Positions 13,811 through 20,331 of a DNA stretch of 20,927 bases are shown here, one piece after another (position 1 is the stretch's first letter; every line of letters begins with the position of its first letter). Origin of the DNA: a virus. Both the position numbers and the translations under genes were made by a program. The stretch is taken from the IMG/VR virus record IMGVR_UViG_3300035204_000113, positions 1-20,927 of that record, one strand, 5' to 3'. Under the pieces are notes generated by a model. That model ran no database searches and was not told the origin of the DNA. It was given only the letters and a program-made list of their open reading frames with translations.

Positions 13811-15500
13811 TCCAGTTTTCTCCGATTTTAAATTCTCCATCTAATCTCATCCGACAGCCGAGACGTTCTCCAGCCTCAGTGATAGAAGTAACCCCAAGTT
13901 TACCGACCTGTTCGGCTACACTTGGGTCGCATTCTAACTGCCACTCATCGTGAACAGTTGCCATGAACTTAGCTTTGTCTGCCAGTCCATTCTCCTTAAT
14001 CTTTTCGTTAAGGATACACTGAGCCAGTTTCATCACGATTGCACCATCACCTTGAATCTGAGTATTCAAAGCCTTATGTGCAGATCGAACGGGTACGGAG
14101 CGACCATCGAGTAGGGTAACGGCTTTACGAGAATCCGCAGATACTCTTGCTCTGTCCATTACTTTCTTCAGGGCAGGTAGCTCAGCCAAGAACTTCTTCT
14201 TAAGCTTAGCTCCTACGCCTTCACCCTTACCTACAATCTCTCCAATCTTTTTGTTACCAGCACCGTATATAAACCCGTAGAAGAAAGTCTTAGCTTGGTC
14301 TCTAGTGGACAAGCCTGCGGCTTCTTGGTTTGTGGTATGGATGTCGCCGTTGAGAATGACGTTGGCGTAACTACCCTCATCAAACTCAGCCATTCGGCTA
14401 GCTAGGAGACGGGCTTCAAGACCGGAGGCATCAATGCCTACCTGCTTCCATCCATCTCTTGGTTTAAACAACGCCCTAGCCCGTGCATCTCCAGACACTT
14501 GCTGAAGATTAGGCTGAGAGGCAGTCATCCTACCGGTAACAGTACCTTGTGGGTTCAAACTCCCGTGAATCCTACCATCCCTACTATGAGACGCTCGAGT
14601 AACCCAGTCAGAGACTTGGCTCATAAGCTTAGTAGTGTCGAAGTAAGTACAGAGTCGCTTGGCTTCTGGAAAGTCTAGTGCTTTCAGAACCTGTGCATCA
14701 ATATTGTAATTACCTTTGTCGGTAGTGGGGGGTTCCCAATTATATTTTTCCATTAGCCTATCACCAATCTGCTGTCGAGAACCGGGATTAAACACCTCAA
14801 CTTTATCCTTGAGACGCTTACCTGTTTTATCTGAGTATCTGATATGAATCTTGTCGGGAAAGATACTCCTCATTTGATCTTCAATAAAAGCCTTCTCATA
14901 CATAAGCTCTTGTTCAAGAGCCTGTGCTGCTTCTAAGTTAAAACCAAATCCATTCTCAATCTGATCGGCAATAATATTAGTAACCATATGCTCAAGGCGT
15001 ACTGGCTTTTCATTCTTCTTAATGAAATCTAGTTGGTATCTGAATATTCTTTCAGACACATGTACATCTTGAATACAGTAGTCTTCCATTTCCTGACTCC
15101 AAGTTTCCCATCCTCCTTGGTAGTCAGTCTTATACTCACCCAAATACTCACCCCAAGCCTTTAGGGAGTTCCCTCCTAATGGGTGGTTGGCTTTATCGGG
15201 GAACATCATCCTCGATATAACGAGCGTATCGTATGCTTTAGTAGGAATATGATGAGTACCCCGCTCCAGAATAGGAATGTCATAAAGAATAATGTTGTGA
15301 CCGATGATAATATCAGCACTGCATAAAGCACGGATACCATCTTCAATATCATTTTCTCTATAAACCTTAACGGAACCTGTATCAATGTCCTTTGTAACAA
15401 GAACATGAATGCGGTCAGCTTCTGGATGAGGAACGCCTTTACGGTCAAGTACCAATTCATTTAAACCATTAGCCTCCAAATCAAATACTAGTCTCGACAT
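13797..15500 (-). CDS. Family A DNA polymerase (T7 gp5-like) with 3'-5' exonuclease domain
   Basis: 567 aa from ATG 15500, which has GGAGG 5 nt upstream; a TTG at 15512 is possible but unlikely. Exonuclease motifs: D7-x-E9 (VFDLEANGL), GHNIILYDIP (67-76) and YCIQD (141-145). Polymerase motif A is GIDASGLEARLLA with D357 and E362. Motif B is RDQAKTFFYGFIYG with R400, K404, Y408 and Y412. Motif C is ATVHDEWQ with H517, D518 and E519. Y408 aligns with T7 Tyr526 and E. coli Pol I Phe762; Tyr at this place is associated with fast, lytic phage polymerases. T7 gp5 is 704 aa, so this enzyme is compact, and the thioredoxin-binding loop region appears short (no long insertion between exonuclease and motif A). 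It overlaps the helicase end by 20 bp. Confidence 0.96.
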   Translation of the reverse strand: MSRLVFDLEANGLNELVLDRKGVPHPEADRIHVLVTKDIDTGSVKVYRENDIEDGIRALCSADIIIGHNIILYDIPILERGTHHIPTKAYDTLVISRMMFPDKANHPLGGNSLKAWGEYLGEYKTDYQGGWETWSQEMEDYCIQDVHVSERIFRYQLDFIKKNEKPVRLEHMVTNIIADQIENGFGFNLEAAQALEQELMYEKAFIEDQMRSIFPDKIHIRYSDKTGKRLKDKVEVFNPGSRQQIGDRLMEKYNWEPPTTDKGNYNIDAQVLKALDFPEAKRLCTYFDTTKLMSQVSDWVTRASHSRDGRIHGSLNPQGTVTGRMTASQPNLQQVSGDARARALFKPRDGWKQVGIDASGLEARLLASRMAEFDEGSYANVILNGDIHTTNQEAAGLSTRDQAKTFFYGFIYGAGNKKIGEIVGKGEGVGAKLKKKFLAELPALKKVMDRARVSADSRKAVTLLDGRSVPVRSAHKALNTQIQGDGAIVMKLAQCILNEKIKENGLADKAKFMATVHDEWQLECDPSVAEQVGKLGVTSITEAGERLGCRMRLDGEFKIGENWSECH

Positions 15501-17229
15501 ACGGACCTCCAAATGTTATGTTGCCGTCAGCATCTACCACAAATTCTATTTCTTGCATACGTCCGCTTGTTTGGTTGTATCGGAGAGCCGAAGCTACACC
15601 AACATTACCAGTAAAGCGATTCTTTAGTACTCGAAGTATAGAAGTGTGGGCGATGTCAGGATCGGGGGATTGTCTGTCTCGCTCAAGAGCAACCACGAGG
15701 TTGGGAACAGAAGCAAGAGAGCCAGACCCACGCAGGTCGTGCAATCCAATCCGTCCACCTTCTTCGTACTGCCGTCCTTGAGTCTTTCTCAACTGAGAAA
15801 TAATATCGATATGAACTCCTGTTCGTTCGACTAATTGCCGCAGGCATTTCATAAGATCATCAATGACAAGACGCTCACCACCGTACTTATCCTGATCGTA
15901 AGATTCCATCATCGCAATGACAGCAGCAGTGATGTGATCAAGGATAATAACTTTACATCCAAGAGACACAGCCATGTACTCAATACGAGATAGAAGATTC
16001 TTATAGTTGTGACAGCCGTGGCTATCATAGATAAAGAGATCTGTATTAGCAATCTCTGTCCGAGCACGTTCGTACTCTTCTTCTGATAGTTCGGCAAACC
16101 CTTCGGAAAGACAACTAGACTTGCCAAGTTTCTTGCGAAGATTATCTAAGGCGGTCATAGCTTTGATCTTTCTAATGGGTTTATTAATCCTAAGTGAGAT
16201 TAAGTCATCCAAAGTTTCTTCTGGAGATTCTTCGAGCATTAACATGCCAACAGTTCTGTTGTTCTCCAAGTGGTGGTTGACTAATTCTCGTACAAGAGTA
16301 GACTTACCGGAGCCTGTGCCACTCGTCCACATGACAAGCTCACCTGCTCGTTGACCGATGAGGAAGTCAGTAAGCTGAGCGAAGGGGTAGTCCCATACCT
16401 CGTGACTGACGTTAGCATCGATAGTACTCTCGATTTCTGATGCGTGCAGGATACCGTCTGGCTTAAAGATCTGTGCTTCCCAGAATGCTTTGACTAGAGA
16501 AGCTCCTTCGTTATTGAGGAGACACTCATTCGCATCCTTATACTGAAGACCTTTAACAATCTTTACCTTTCCGGGCGGCATGATTTCAGCACACTTATTA
16601 GCAGCTTGAATACCTGCCTCGTCGTTATCGAACATGATAATGACTTCATCATAAGCATTTAGAAACTCGTAGTTATCCTTGAACGCACGGGGTCCTGATG
16701 TAGTTCCGTTAGGAAGACTAACAACAGGATACTTCTTGTTAAGAACCTGAGACATAGTAAGACAATCAATCTCACCCTCGGTCACTAGGATCCTACGACC
16801 ACCGGAACTCTTCCAGAGATTCTGCCCAAACATGGGGAGGTTGGACGCGTCTCCCTTCCAAGCAAACTTCTTATCCTTTCCTCGGACATGTTGTGCTTGT
16901 AGGCTTCCGTCTTGGCTATAGTAATTAGCCACTTCGTATACGTCTTCACCGCTACGTACACACCTGTAGTTATACAGTCGGCATACGTCATCAGTGATTC
17001 TACGATGAGGAAGATCAGTAATACTTCCTGACCAAGGGCTCCAGTCGCCCGTTATCTTAGGCTCATGCTTAGTAGTACCATCGCCTTTCTCGTGGTACTC
17101 GCAAGCAAAACAATACCCATGTCCATCAGAGTATCTAGCGAGGTTGTCGCCACTCTTATCGTTGCCGTTCTCACGACACTTAGGACACGGTTCCTTTCCA
17201 ATACAATAACTATCATCTGTAGTGTTCAT
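15481..17229 (-). CDS. Primase-helicase (T7 gp4-like)
   Basis: 582 aa, close to T7 gp4 (566 aa). Order of domains: an N-terminal zinc ribbon with C15, C18, C40 and C43 that reads primase sites; a TOPRIM primase core with E151 (VTEGEIDCLT) and DND 201-203 (IIMFDNDEAG); a linker; then the RecA-like ring helicase with Walker A GTGSGKST (304-311), catalytic Glu in MLEES (331-335), Walker B VIILDH (427-432), a SQLRKT sensor (478-483) and NRF at 537-539 near the arginine finger. It primes and unwinds at the replication fork with the adjacent polymerase. The ATG follows AAGGAAACTGTACT. The last codons overlap the polymerase start. Confidence 0.96.
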   Translation of the reverse strand: MNTTDDSYCIGKEPCPKCRENGNDKSGDNLARYSDGHGYCFACEYHEKGDGTTKHEPKITGDWSPWSGSITDLPHRRITDDVCRLYNYRCVRSGEDVYEVANYYSQDGSLQAQHVRGKDKKFAWKGDASNLPMFGQNLWKSSGGRRILVTEGEIDCLTMSQVLNKKYPVVSLPNGTTSGPRAFKDNYEFLNAYDEVIIMFDNDEAGIQAANKCAEIMPPGKVKIVKGLQYKDANECLLNNEGASLVKAFWEAQIFKPDGILHASEIESTIDANVSHEVWDYPFAQLTDFLIGQRAGELVMWTSGTGSGKSTLVRELVNHHLENNRTVGMLMLEESPEETLDDLISLRINKPIRKIKAMTALDNLRKKLGKSSCLSEGFAELSEEEYERARTEIANTDLFIYDSHGCHNYKNLLSRIEYMAVSLGCKVIILDHITAAVIAMMESYDQDKYGGERLVIDDLMKCLRQLVERTGVHIDIISQLRKTQGRQYEEGGRIGLHDLRGSGSLASVPNLVVALERDRQSPDPDIAHTSILRVLKNRFTGNVGVASALRYNQTSGRMQEIEFVVDADGNITFGGPYVETSI

Positions 17230-17244
17230 AGTACAGTTTCCTTG

Positions 17245-17628
17245 TTAGCTATTTAACTTCTCTACCCTAACTACGAAGTAACCTGCTTCGCCGGGTTCAG
17301 TCCATGCCTTTTCAGCACGGACAACAACGACCTGTTTATCATCAACCCAAAGTTTGCCGTTGAGACAATCAAATATAGCTTTTAAGTAGTTGTCGATATC
17401 CGCTTTTGGATAATCGAGCTTAGTTCTTTTAGGTTTAGTAACATACACGAATACCTCAGTCCGGAGGTTCTCCTCAAGTGGAGTCCACTCCGGACCAAGG
17501 GCATCCGTGACAGTCTTCACAGCATCAGTCTTAAATTTCTTATAGGGTCCAGTATAATATGCACCCCACTTAGAAACCCTCGGCCTACTGGCAGCGATTG
17601 GATTGATGTTGAAGACAAACTCAGCCAT
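17245..17628 (-). CDS. RusA-type Holliday junction endonuclease
   Basis: 127 aa. NPIAASRPRVSKWGAYYT (9-26) and PKADIDNYLKAIFDCLNGKLWVDDKQV (74-100) are the RusA family blocks. D77, D79 and K83 together with D96/D97 match the catalytic Asp/Lys set of E. coli RusA (D70, D72, K76, D91). It would resolve branched DNA before packaging, replacing the unrelated T7 gp3 at the same gene position. The ATG shares one base with the SSB stop (TGATG). Confidence 0.9.
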   Translation of the reverse strand: MAEFVFNINPIAASRPRVSKWGAYYTGPYKKFKTDAVKTVTDALGPEWTPLEENLRTEVFVYVTKPKRTKLDYPKADIDNYLKAIFDCLNGKLWVDDKQVVVVRAEKAWTEPGEAGYFVVRVEKLNS

Positions 17629-18161
17629 CAGAAGGGCAGGTCTTCGAGCTCTTCGTCAGGAAGATTTTCAGCAACCGTAGGGGCAGCTGCCTTATTATCC
17701 AAATCTTCATCACGAAAGCCTTCGACCTTTTCAAATCCGGTAGTAACACCGTGGTTGGTCTTCTCAACAATCTGAACACCTTCTAAATAGAATGAGATAG
17801 ACTCGTCTCTTTCCAACAAACAAGGCACAACCTTAACTCGGCAGATATCTCCGCCGAAGGGCAGTGCTTTAGTTTGTTTTGCGTCAGCGTCGACGCAGGG
17901 GAAAGTTTGAATTCCATCCTTAGCCTTAAGGACATTCTTAAACTTAATAGTCTTGACACCTTCCTTGTTCTTTCCCATACCATTGATCTTCTTGCCACCA
18001 AGTTCAGTCATGGTTTCTTCCAGCAAGTTATTAAGATCATCGTCCAACTGGACGGTCAAGCTATGGTGAGGGTTACCAAACTTAACGTCAGGCTTGTGTA
18101 GATGTGACCATGTGACACTCACGTTCTCAGTAAACAAAGCCTTTCCATACTTGTTCTTCAT
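17628..18161 (-). CDS. Single-stranded DNA-binding protein (T7 gp2.5-like)
   Basis: 177 aa from ATG 18161, chosen because AAGGAG lies 7 nt upstream; an ATG at 18188 would add 9 residues (MNFRTRRKS) without a site. The beta-rich body (KALFTENVSVTWSHLHKP..., ISFYLEGVQIV) fits an OB-fold protein. The tail is acidic and ends DEELEDLPF, an aromatic-ending acidic tip as in phage and bacterial SSBs that recruits polymerase and helicase. It sits first in the replication unit, directly after the promoter repeat, like T7 gene 2.5 before endonuclease and primase. Confidence 0.82.
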   Translation of the reverse strand: MKNKYGKALFTENVSVTWSHLHKPDVKFGNPHHSLTVQLDDDLNNLLEETMTELGGKKINGMGKNKEGVKTIKFKNVLKAKDGIQTFPCVDADAKQTKALPFGGDICRVKVVPCLLERDESISFYLEGVQIVEKTNHGVTTGFEKVEGFRDEDLDNKAAAPTVAENLPDEELEDLPF

Positions 18162-18211
18162 ACTTTTTCTCCTTGTTCTGAAGTTCATTTAAATTAATAT
18201 GGATAGTATCC

Positions 18212-18230
18212 ATAGACCCGATTATAGGGC
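18212..18230 (-). promoter_or_regulatory. Putative phage RNA polymerase promoter, copy before SSB
   Basis: Minus strand GCCCTATAATCGGGTCTAT followed by GGATAC, identical over 19 bp to the copy at 11842-11860. It overlaps the stop codon of the preceding 66-residue gene (CTA TAA is inside it) and lies about 50 bp upstream of the SSB ATG, a natural place for a promoter opening the replication unit. The 18189-18211 spacer would be the 5' leader. Confidence 0.65.
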
Positions 18231-18422
18231 TTCCTCTTTCTTTTCTTTATTATTAGGGTTGCTTTCTTCAATATTCATAATAGCTTTTTGGATATCTCCT
18301 GAGATGGCCTTAAGCATCGTAGATATATTGTCGAGAAACGTCAGGACTTGAGGGGCAGAGATGCCTTGGTTCTCAAAATCCTTGTACTTGTCGTGTACTT
18401 CGAACTTGTTATCTTCGCTCAT
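18222..18422 (-). CDS. Hypothetical protein, 66 aa
   Basis: 66 aa, acidic and Lys/Glu/Asn-rich at both ends, with a helical middle (APQVLTFLDNISTMLKAI, about 23-40). The ATG overlaps the metallophosphoesterase stop as ATGA, so translation is probably coupled. Its last codons lie in the promoter repeat. No family recognised. Confidence 0.75.
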   Translation of the reverse strand: MSEDNKFEVHDKYKDFENQGISAPQVLTFLDNISTMLKAISGDIQKAIMNIEESNPNNKEKKEEAL

Positions 18423-19114
18423 TTAAATTCTCCTCTGTAATAAGTTTCGCCTTTGGCACAAGGCATGATTTCGTGATAGGGTATTCCGTCGATGACTAAG
18501 CCGCAGCTAAGTACTGGTTTCTTTAGAAACTTAGAACCATAGCTCATGGCTGGGTTGTGAATATCCACACCACATCCAACATCCATCCCAAAGATTCTAC
18601 CATTAGGTCCACACAACCACTTCACTCCTGCATTGGAGTGGTGGTGACCGATTACGGTAGACACCATCTGACTTCTAGCGGCATTGAAGCCAGTAAACAA
18701 TCCGCTTACTCCTTCTCCGTGATAGTAAAGGACATCGTCTATCTCCGTACTATGAACCCACTTCCATTTAGGTGTGTTCCACACATCAGCATAGTCTCTA
18801 ATAAACTGGGATGGTATGTTAACAGTGGAAGCTAGTCTATATACCCGCATGTCATGGTTGCCGATAGTTACAGTAGCCTTGGGAAAAGCCTTGTTCCATT
18901 TCTGAACTCCTTCTAAAGTCAGTTGATACTCGGTGTTTACATCTGAAGAATCGATGTCTTTGGCGTGGAAGGAAATGTTGTGGTGGTCAACAATATCACC
19001 TAAGAATACTACAGTATCGCAATCCCAATACTCATACATATCCAGACAGAAATCCAGATACCCCGGATGAGTAGCAGGCTCGTGCAAATCTCCGATTGCG
19101 AGAACTCTAGCCAT
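18419..19114 (-). CDS. Calcineurin-like metallophosphoesterase
   Basis: 231 aa from ATG 19114 (GAGGGAG 7 nt upstream); longer in-frame starts lie inside the previous gene and are unlikely. Metal ligands appear in family order: D9 and H11 (GDLHEP), D40 with D43 (FLGDIVDH), N86 and H87 (GNHD), H132 (YYHGEG), and H157-H159 (GHHH). The fold hydrolyses phosphate esters or phosphodiesters; the substrate in phages is not settled (nucleotides, RNA ends and DNA ends are all possible). Its place between small early genes and SSB suggests an early role in taking over host nucleic-acid metabolism. Confidence 0.9.
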   Translation of the reverse strand: MARVLAIGDLHEPATHPGYLDFCLDMYEYWDCDTVVFLGDIVDHHNISFHAKDIDSSDVNTEYQLTLEGVQKWNKAFPKATVTIGNHDMRVYRLASTVNIPSQFIRDYADVWNTPKWKWVHSTEIDDVLYYHGEGVSGLFTGFNAARSQMVSTVIGHHHSNAGVKWLCGPNGRIFGMDVGCGVDIHNPAMSYGSKFLKKPVLSCGLVIDGIPYHEIMPCAKGETYYRGEFK

Positions 19115-19439
19115 TACTTGTCTCCCTCGGGAGCCCACGACGTTTAGCATCAGCCCTCCATTGGGCTGCAAGGGACGGGAGATCCTTCTTTTTTCGGGTT
19201 CCTTCAACAGGAAAGGCAAGTACATTCATACTACCGTCTTCATCCCTACTCTCAACATGCTCCCACTTTTCCTCATAAGCCTCAATCGGTTCGTGGACAC
19301 TCGCAATCCCCGCCACATCATCCTTCTGGGCAGCGGTCAGCCATGTGTCACCGTCCACGTTCCGTGTCGGGCATATCACTTCGTGTGTCCTCTTCGTCCC
19401 CGCTACTCCCTTGAACGTTTTCGTTAGTCGTTCCATCAT
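19107..19439 (-). CDS. Hypothetical protein, 110 aa
   Basis: Two tandem ATGs (19439, 19436) follow AAAGGAG; the second has ideal 7-nt spacing. The C-terminal half (AQKDDVAGIASVHEPIEAYE, then WEHVESRDEDGSMNVLAF and a basic end) reads as normal protein. The first 92 bp are shared with the upstream 95-residue gene in another frame and the last 8 bp with the metallophosphoesterase. GC content is locally higher than in neighbouring genes. No family recognised. Confidence 0.65.
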   Translation of the reverse strand: MMERLTKTFKGVAGTKRTHEVICPTRNVDGDTWLTAAQKDDVAGIASVHEPIEAYEEKWEHVESRDEDGSMNVLAFPVEGTRKKKDLPSLAAQWRADAKRRGLPRETSNG

Positions 19440-19635
19440 TCATCTCCTTTAAGTATTGTGCTTTAAATGCCTGAGGATTAAAGTCTAATCCTTTCATAAT
19501 TGGGTACCAACTTTCAGGCACGTTACCGCGTTCTACGTCGTGCTTTACGCCCATCTCTACTTCACTACCCCACTGAGTCATGTTGCAGTATTGTTCGATA
19601 CGCTTCATAGCAGTTATATGTGAGTTAACTTTCAT
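19348..19635 (-). CDS. Hypothetical protein, 95 aa
   Basis: ATG 19635 with AGGAG 7 nt upstream, overlapping the previous gene by 11 bp. The body (MKRIEQYCNMTQWGSEVEMG, then VPESWYPIMKGLDFNPQAFKAQYLKEM) contains Trp and Tyr residues and looks like a small folded helical protein. The last 30 residues are Asp/Glu/Ser/Gly-rich and probably disordered, and this is the part that shares bases with the next gene. No family recognised. Confidence 0.7.
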   Translation of the reverse strand: MKVNSHITAMKRIEQYCNMTQWGSEVEMGVKHDVERGNVPESWYPIMKGLDFNPQAFKAQYLKEMNDGTTNENVQGSSGDEEDTRSDMPDTERGR

Positions 19636-19849
19636 CCAATTCTCCTGATTCTTTTAGATCATCAAATTCTTCCTGTGTTATTTTACCGAAAGCAAGATCC
19701 CATCGTGCTTGTAATTCTTTCTCGCCAACCTCACGTTCAGCTGGTCGAGTACCTTCAGTACCTGTTATAGGAACCGACCCATCAACATTATAAATGTTCT
19801 TTGATAGTTCTCTCCTTGCTTTCCTACTTCTAAACTCGTCTCTTAGCAT
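19625..19849 (-). CDS. Hypothetical protein, 74 aa
   Basis: 74 aa, ATG 19849, with GTGGAGG upstream inside the end of the preceding small gene (stop and start separated by one base). The N-terminus is basic (MLRDEFRSRKARREL) and the C-terminus acidic (ARWDLAFGKITQEEFDDLKESGELDES) with a short 'A.GKITqEEFd.lK' helix-turn pattern, which resembles the short SHOCT-like helical motif of unclear role. Early region; function unknown. Confidence 0.7.
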   Translation of the reverse strand: MLRDEFRSRKARRELSKNIYNVDGSVPITGTEGTRPAEREVGEKELQARWDLAFGKITQEEFDDLKESGELDES

Positions 19850-19850
19850 G

Positions 19851-19979
19851 TTAATCCTCCACTACATCGGTTGAATTGGTGTCAATATCAATCCAATCCC
19901 AACCGTCGATACAAAACCAACCTTGGTGTTCCAACTCATTGATGTCTTCATCCGTCGGTTGTTGTTCCGGGTCTGTCAT
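19851..19979 (-). CDS. Very acidic 42-aa early protein
   Basis: ATG 19979 with AAGGAG 10 nt upstream; 42 codons ending TAA at 19851, one base before the next ATG. The sequence runs MTDPEQQPTDEDINELEHQG then WFCIDGWDWIDIDTNSTDVV. It has 14 Asp/Glu, no Lys or Arg, and three Trp. That is the profile of small phage inhibitors that bind basic surfaces of host enzymes or mimic DNA, but no similarity to a known inhibitor is visible. It overlaps the previous gene by 32 bp. Confidence 0.65.
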   Translation of the reverse strand: MTDPEQQPTDEDINELEHQGWFCIDGWDWIDIDTNSTDVVED

Positions 19980-20331
19980 ACCTGTAAATCTCCTTAATCA
20001 TCTCTCGTGGAATTTTATTTATCATGCCGCATTCTTCTGGACCAATACTATCGGTAATAGAAACAAACTCTTCACAAGAGTAAAGCAAGTAGCCAAGTGT
20101 CCTCATTAGAGGTGGGCTCTTTGCCGCTTCTTCTAGCCCCGCCTCAATATCTGTCCACCCGGAATCACCACATGCTTCCGCATCTAGCCACACTATTTCA
20201 AAGATCGTCTTACTAACTGAAGAAGTAGTTGGATTCGAGTACGAAGCTGGGGTCAAGTCCCCCACCGGGATTTGGTAGGGGCGGAGTTGGGAGTCCGAGG
20301 TATTCCTCGACATCCTTCTTGAGCGTTTCAA
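19948..20331 (-). CDS. Small conserved-type phage protein downstream of RNA polymerase (start uncertain)
   Basis: The frame is open from a TTG at 20331 (AAGGAG 7 nt upstream, but inside the polymerase gene) to TGA 19948. The convincing part begins about residue 40: KTIFEIVWLDAEACGDSGWTD, then LMRTLGYLLYSCEEFVSITDS and KIPREMIKEIYRY. This is the 'v.W.Da.....W.d.e......t.GyLl......v.i..s......g.....IP..mIk.I..l' pattern of a short beta-rich protein found in many phages, function unknown. The first 40 residues overlap RNA polymerase and may not be translated; a start close to the polymerase stop at 20213 would be expected, but no ATG/GTG/TTG lies there in frame before GTG 20193. Confidence 0.6.
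   Translation of the reverse strand: MKRSRRMSRNTSDSQLRPYQIPVGDLTPASYSNPTTSSVSKTIFEIVWLDAEACGDSGWTDIEAGLEEAAKSPPLMRTLGYLLYSCEEFVSITDSIGPEECGMINKIPREMIKEIYRYDRPGTTTDG

Noticed and set aside
18419-19225. Long start (19225) of the metallophosphoesterase.
   Set aside because: The extra 37 residues are basic low-complexity sequence within the previous gene, and the ATG at 19114 has a clear GAGGGAG site and the family's normal N-terminus.
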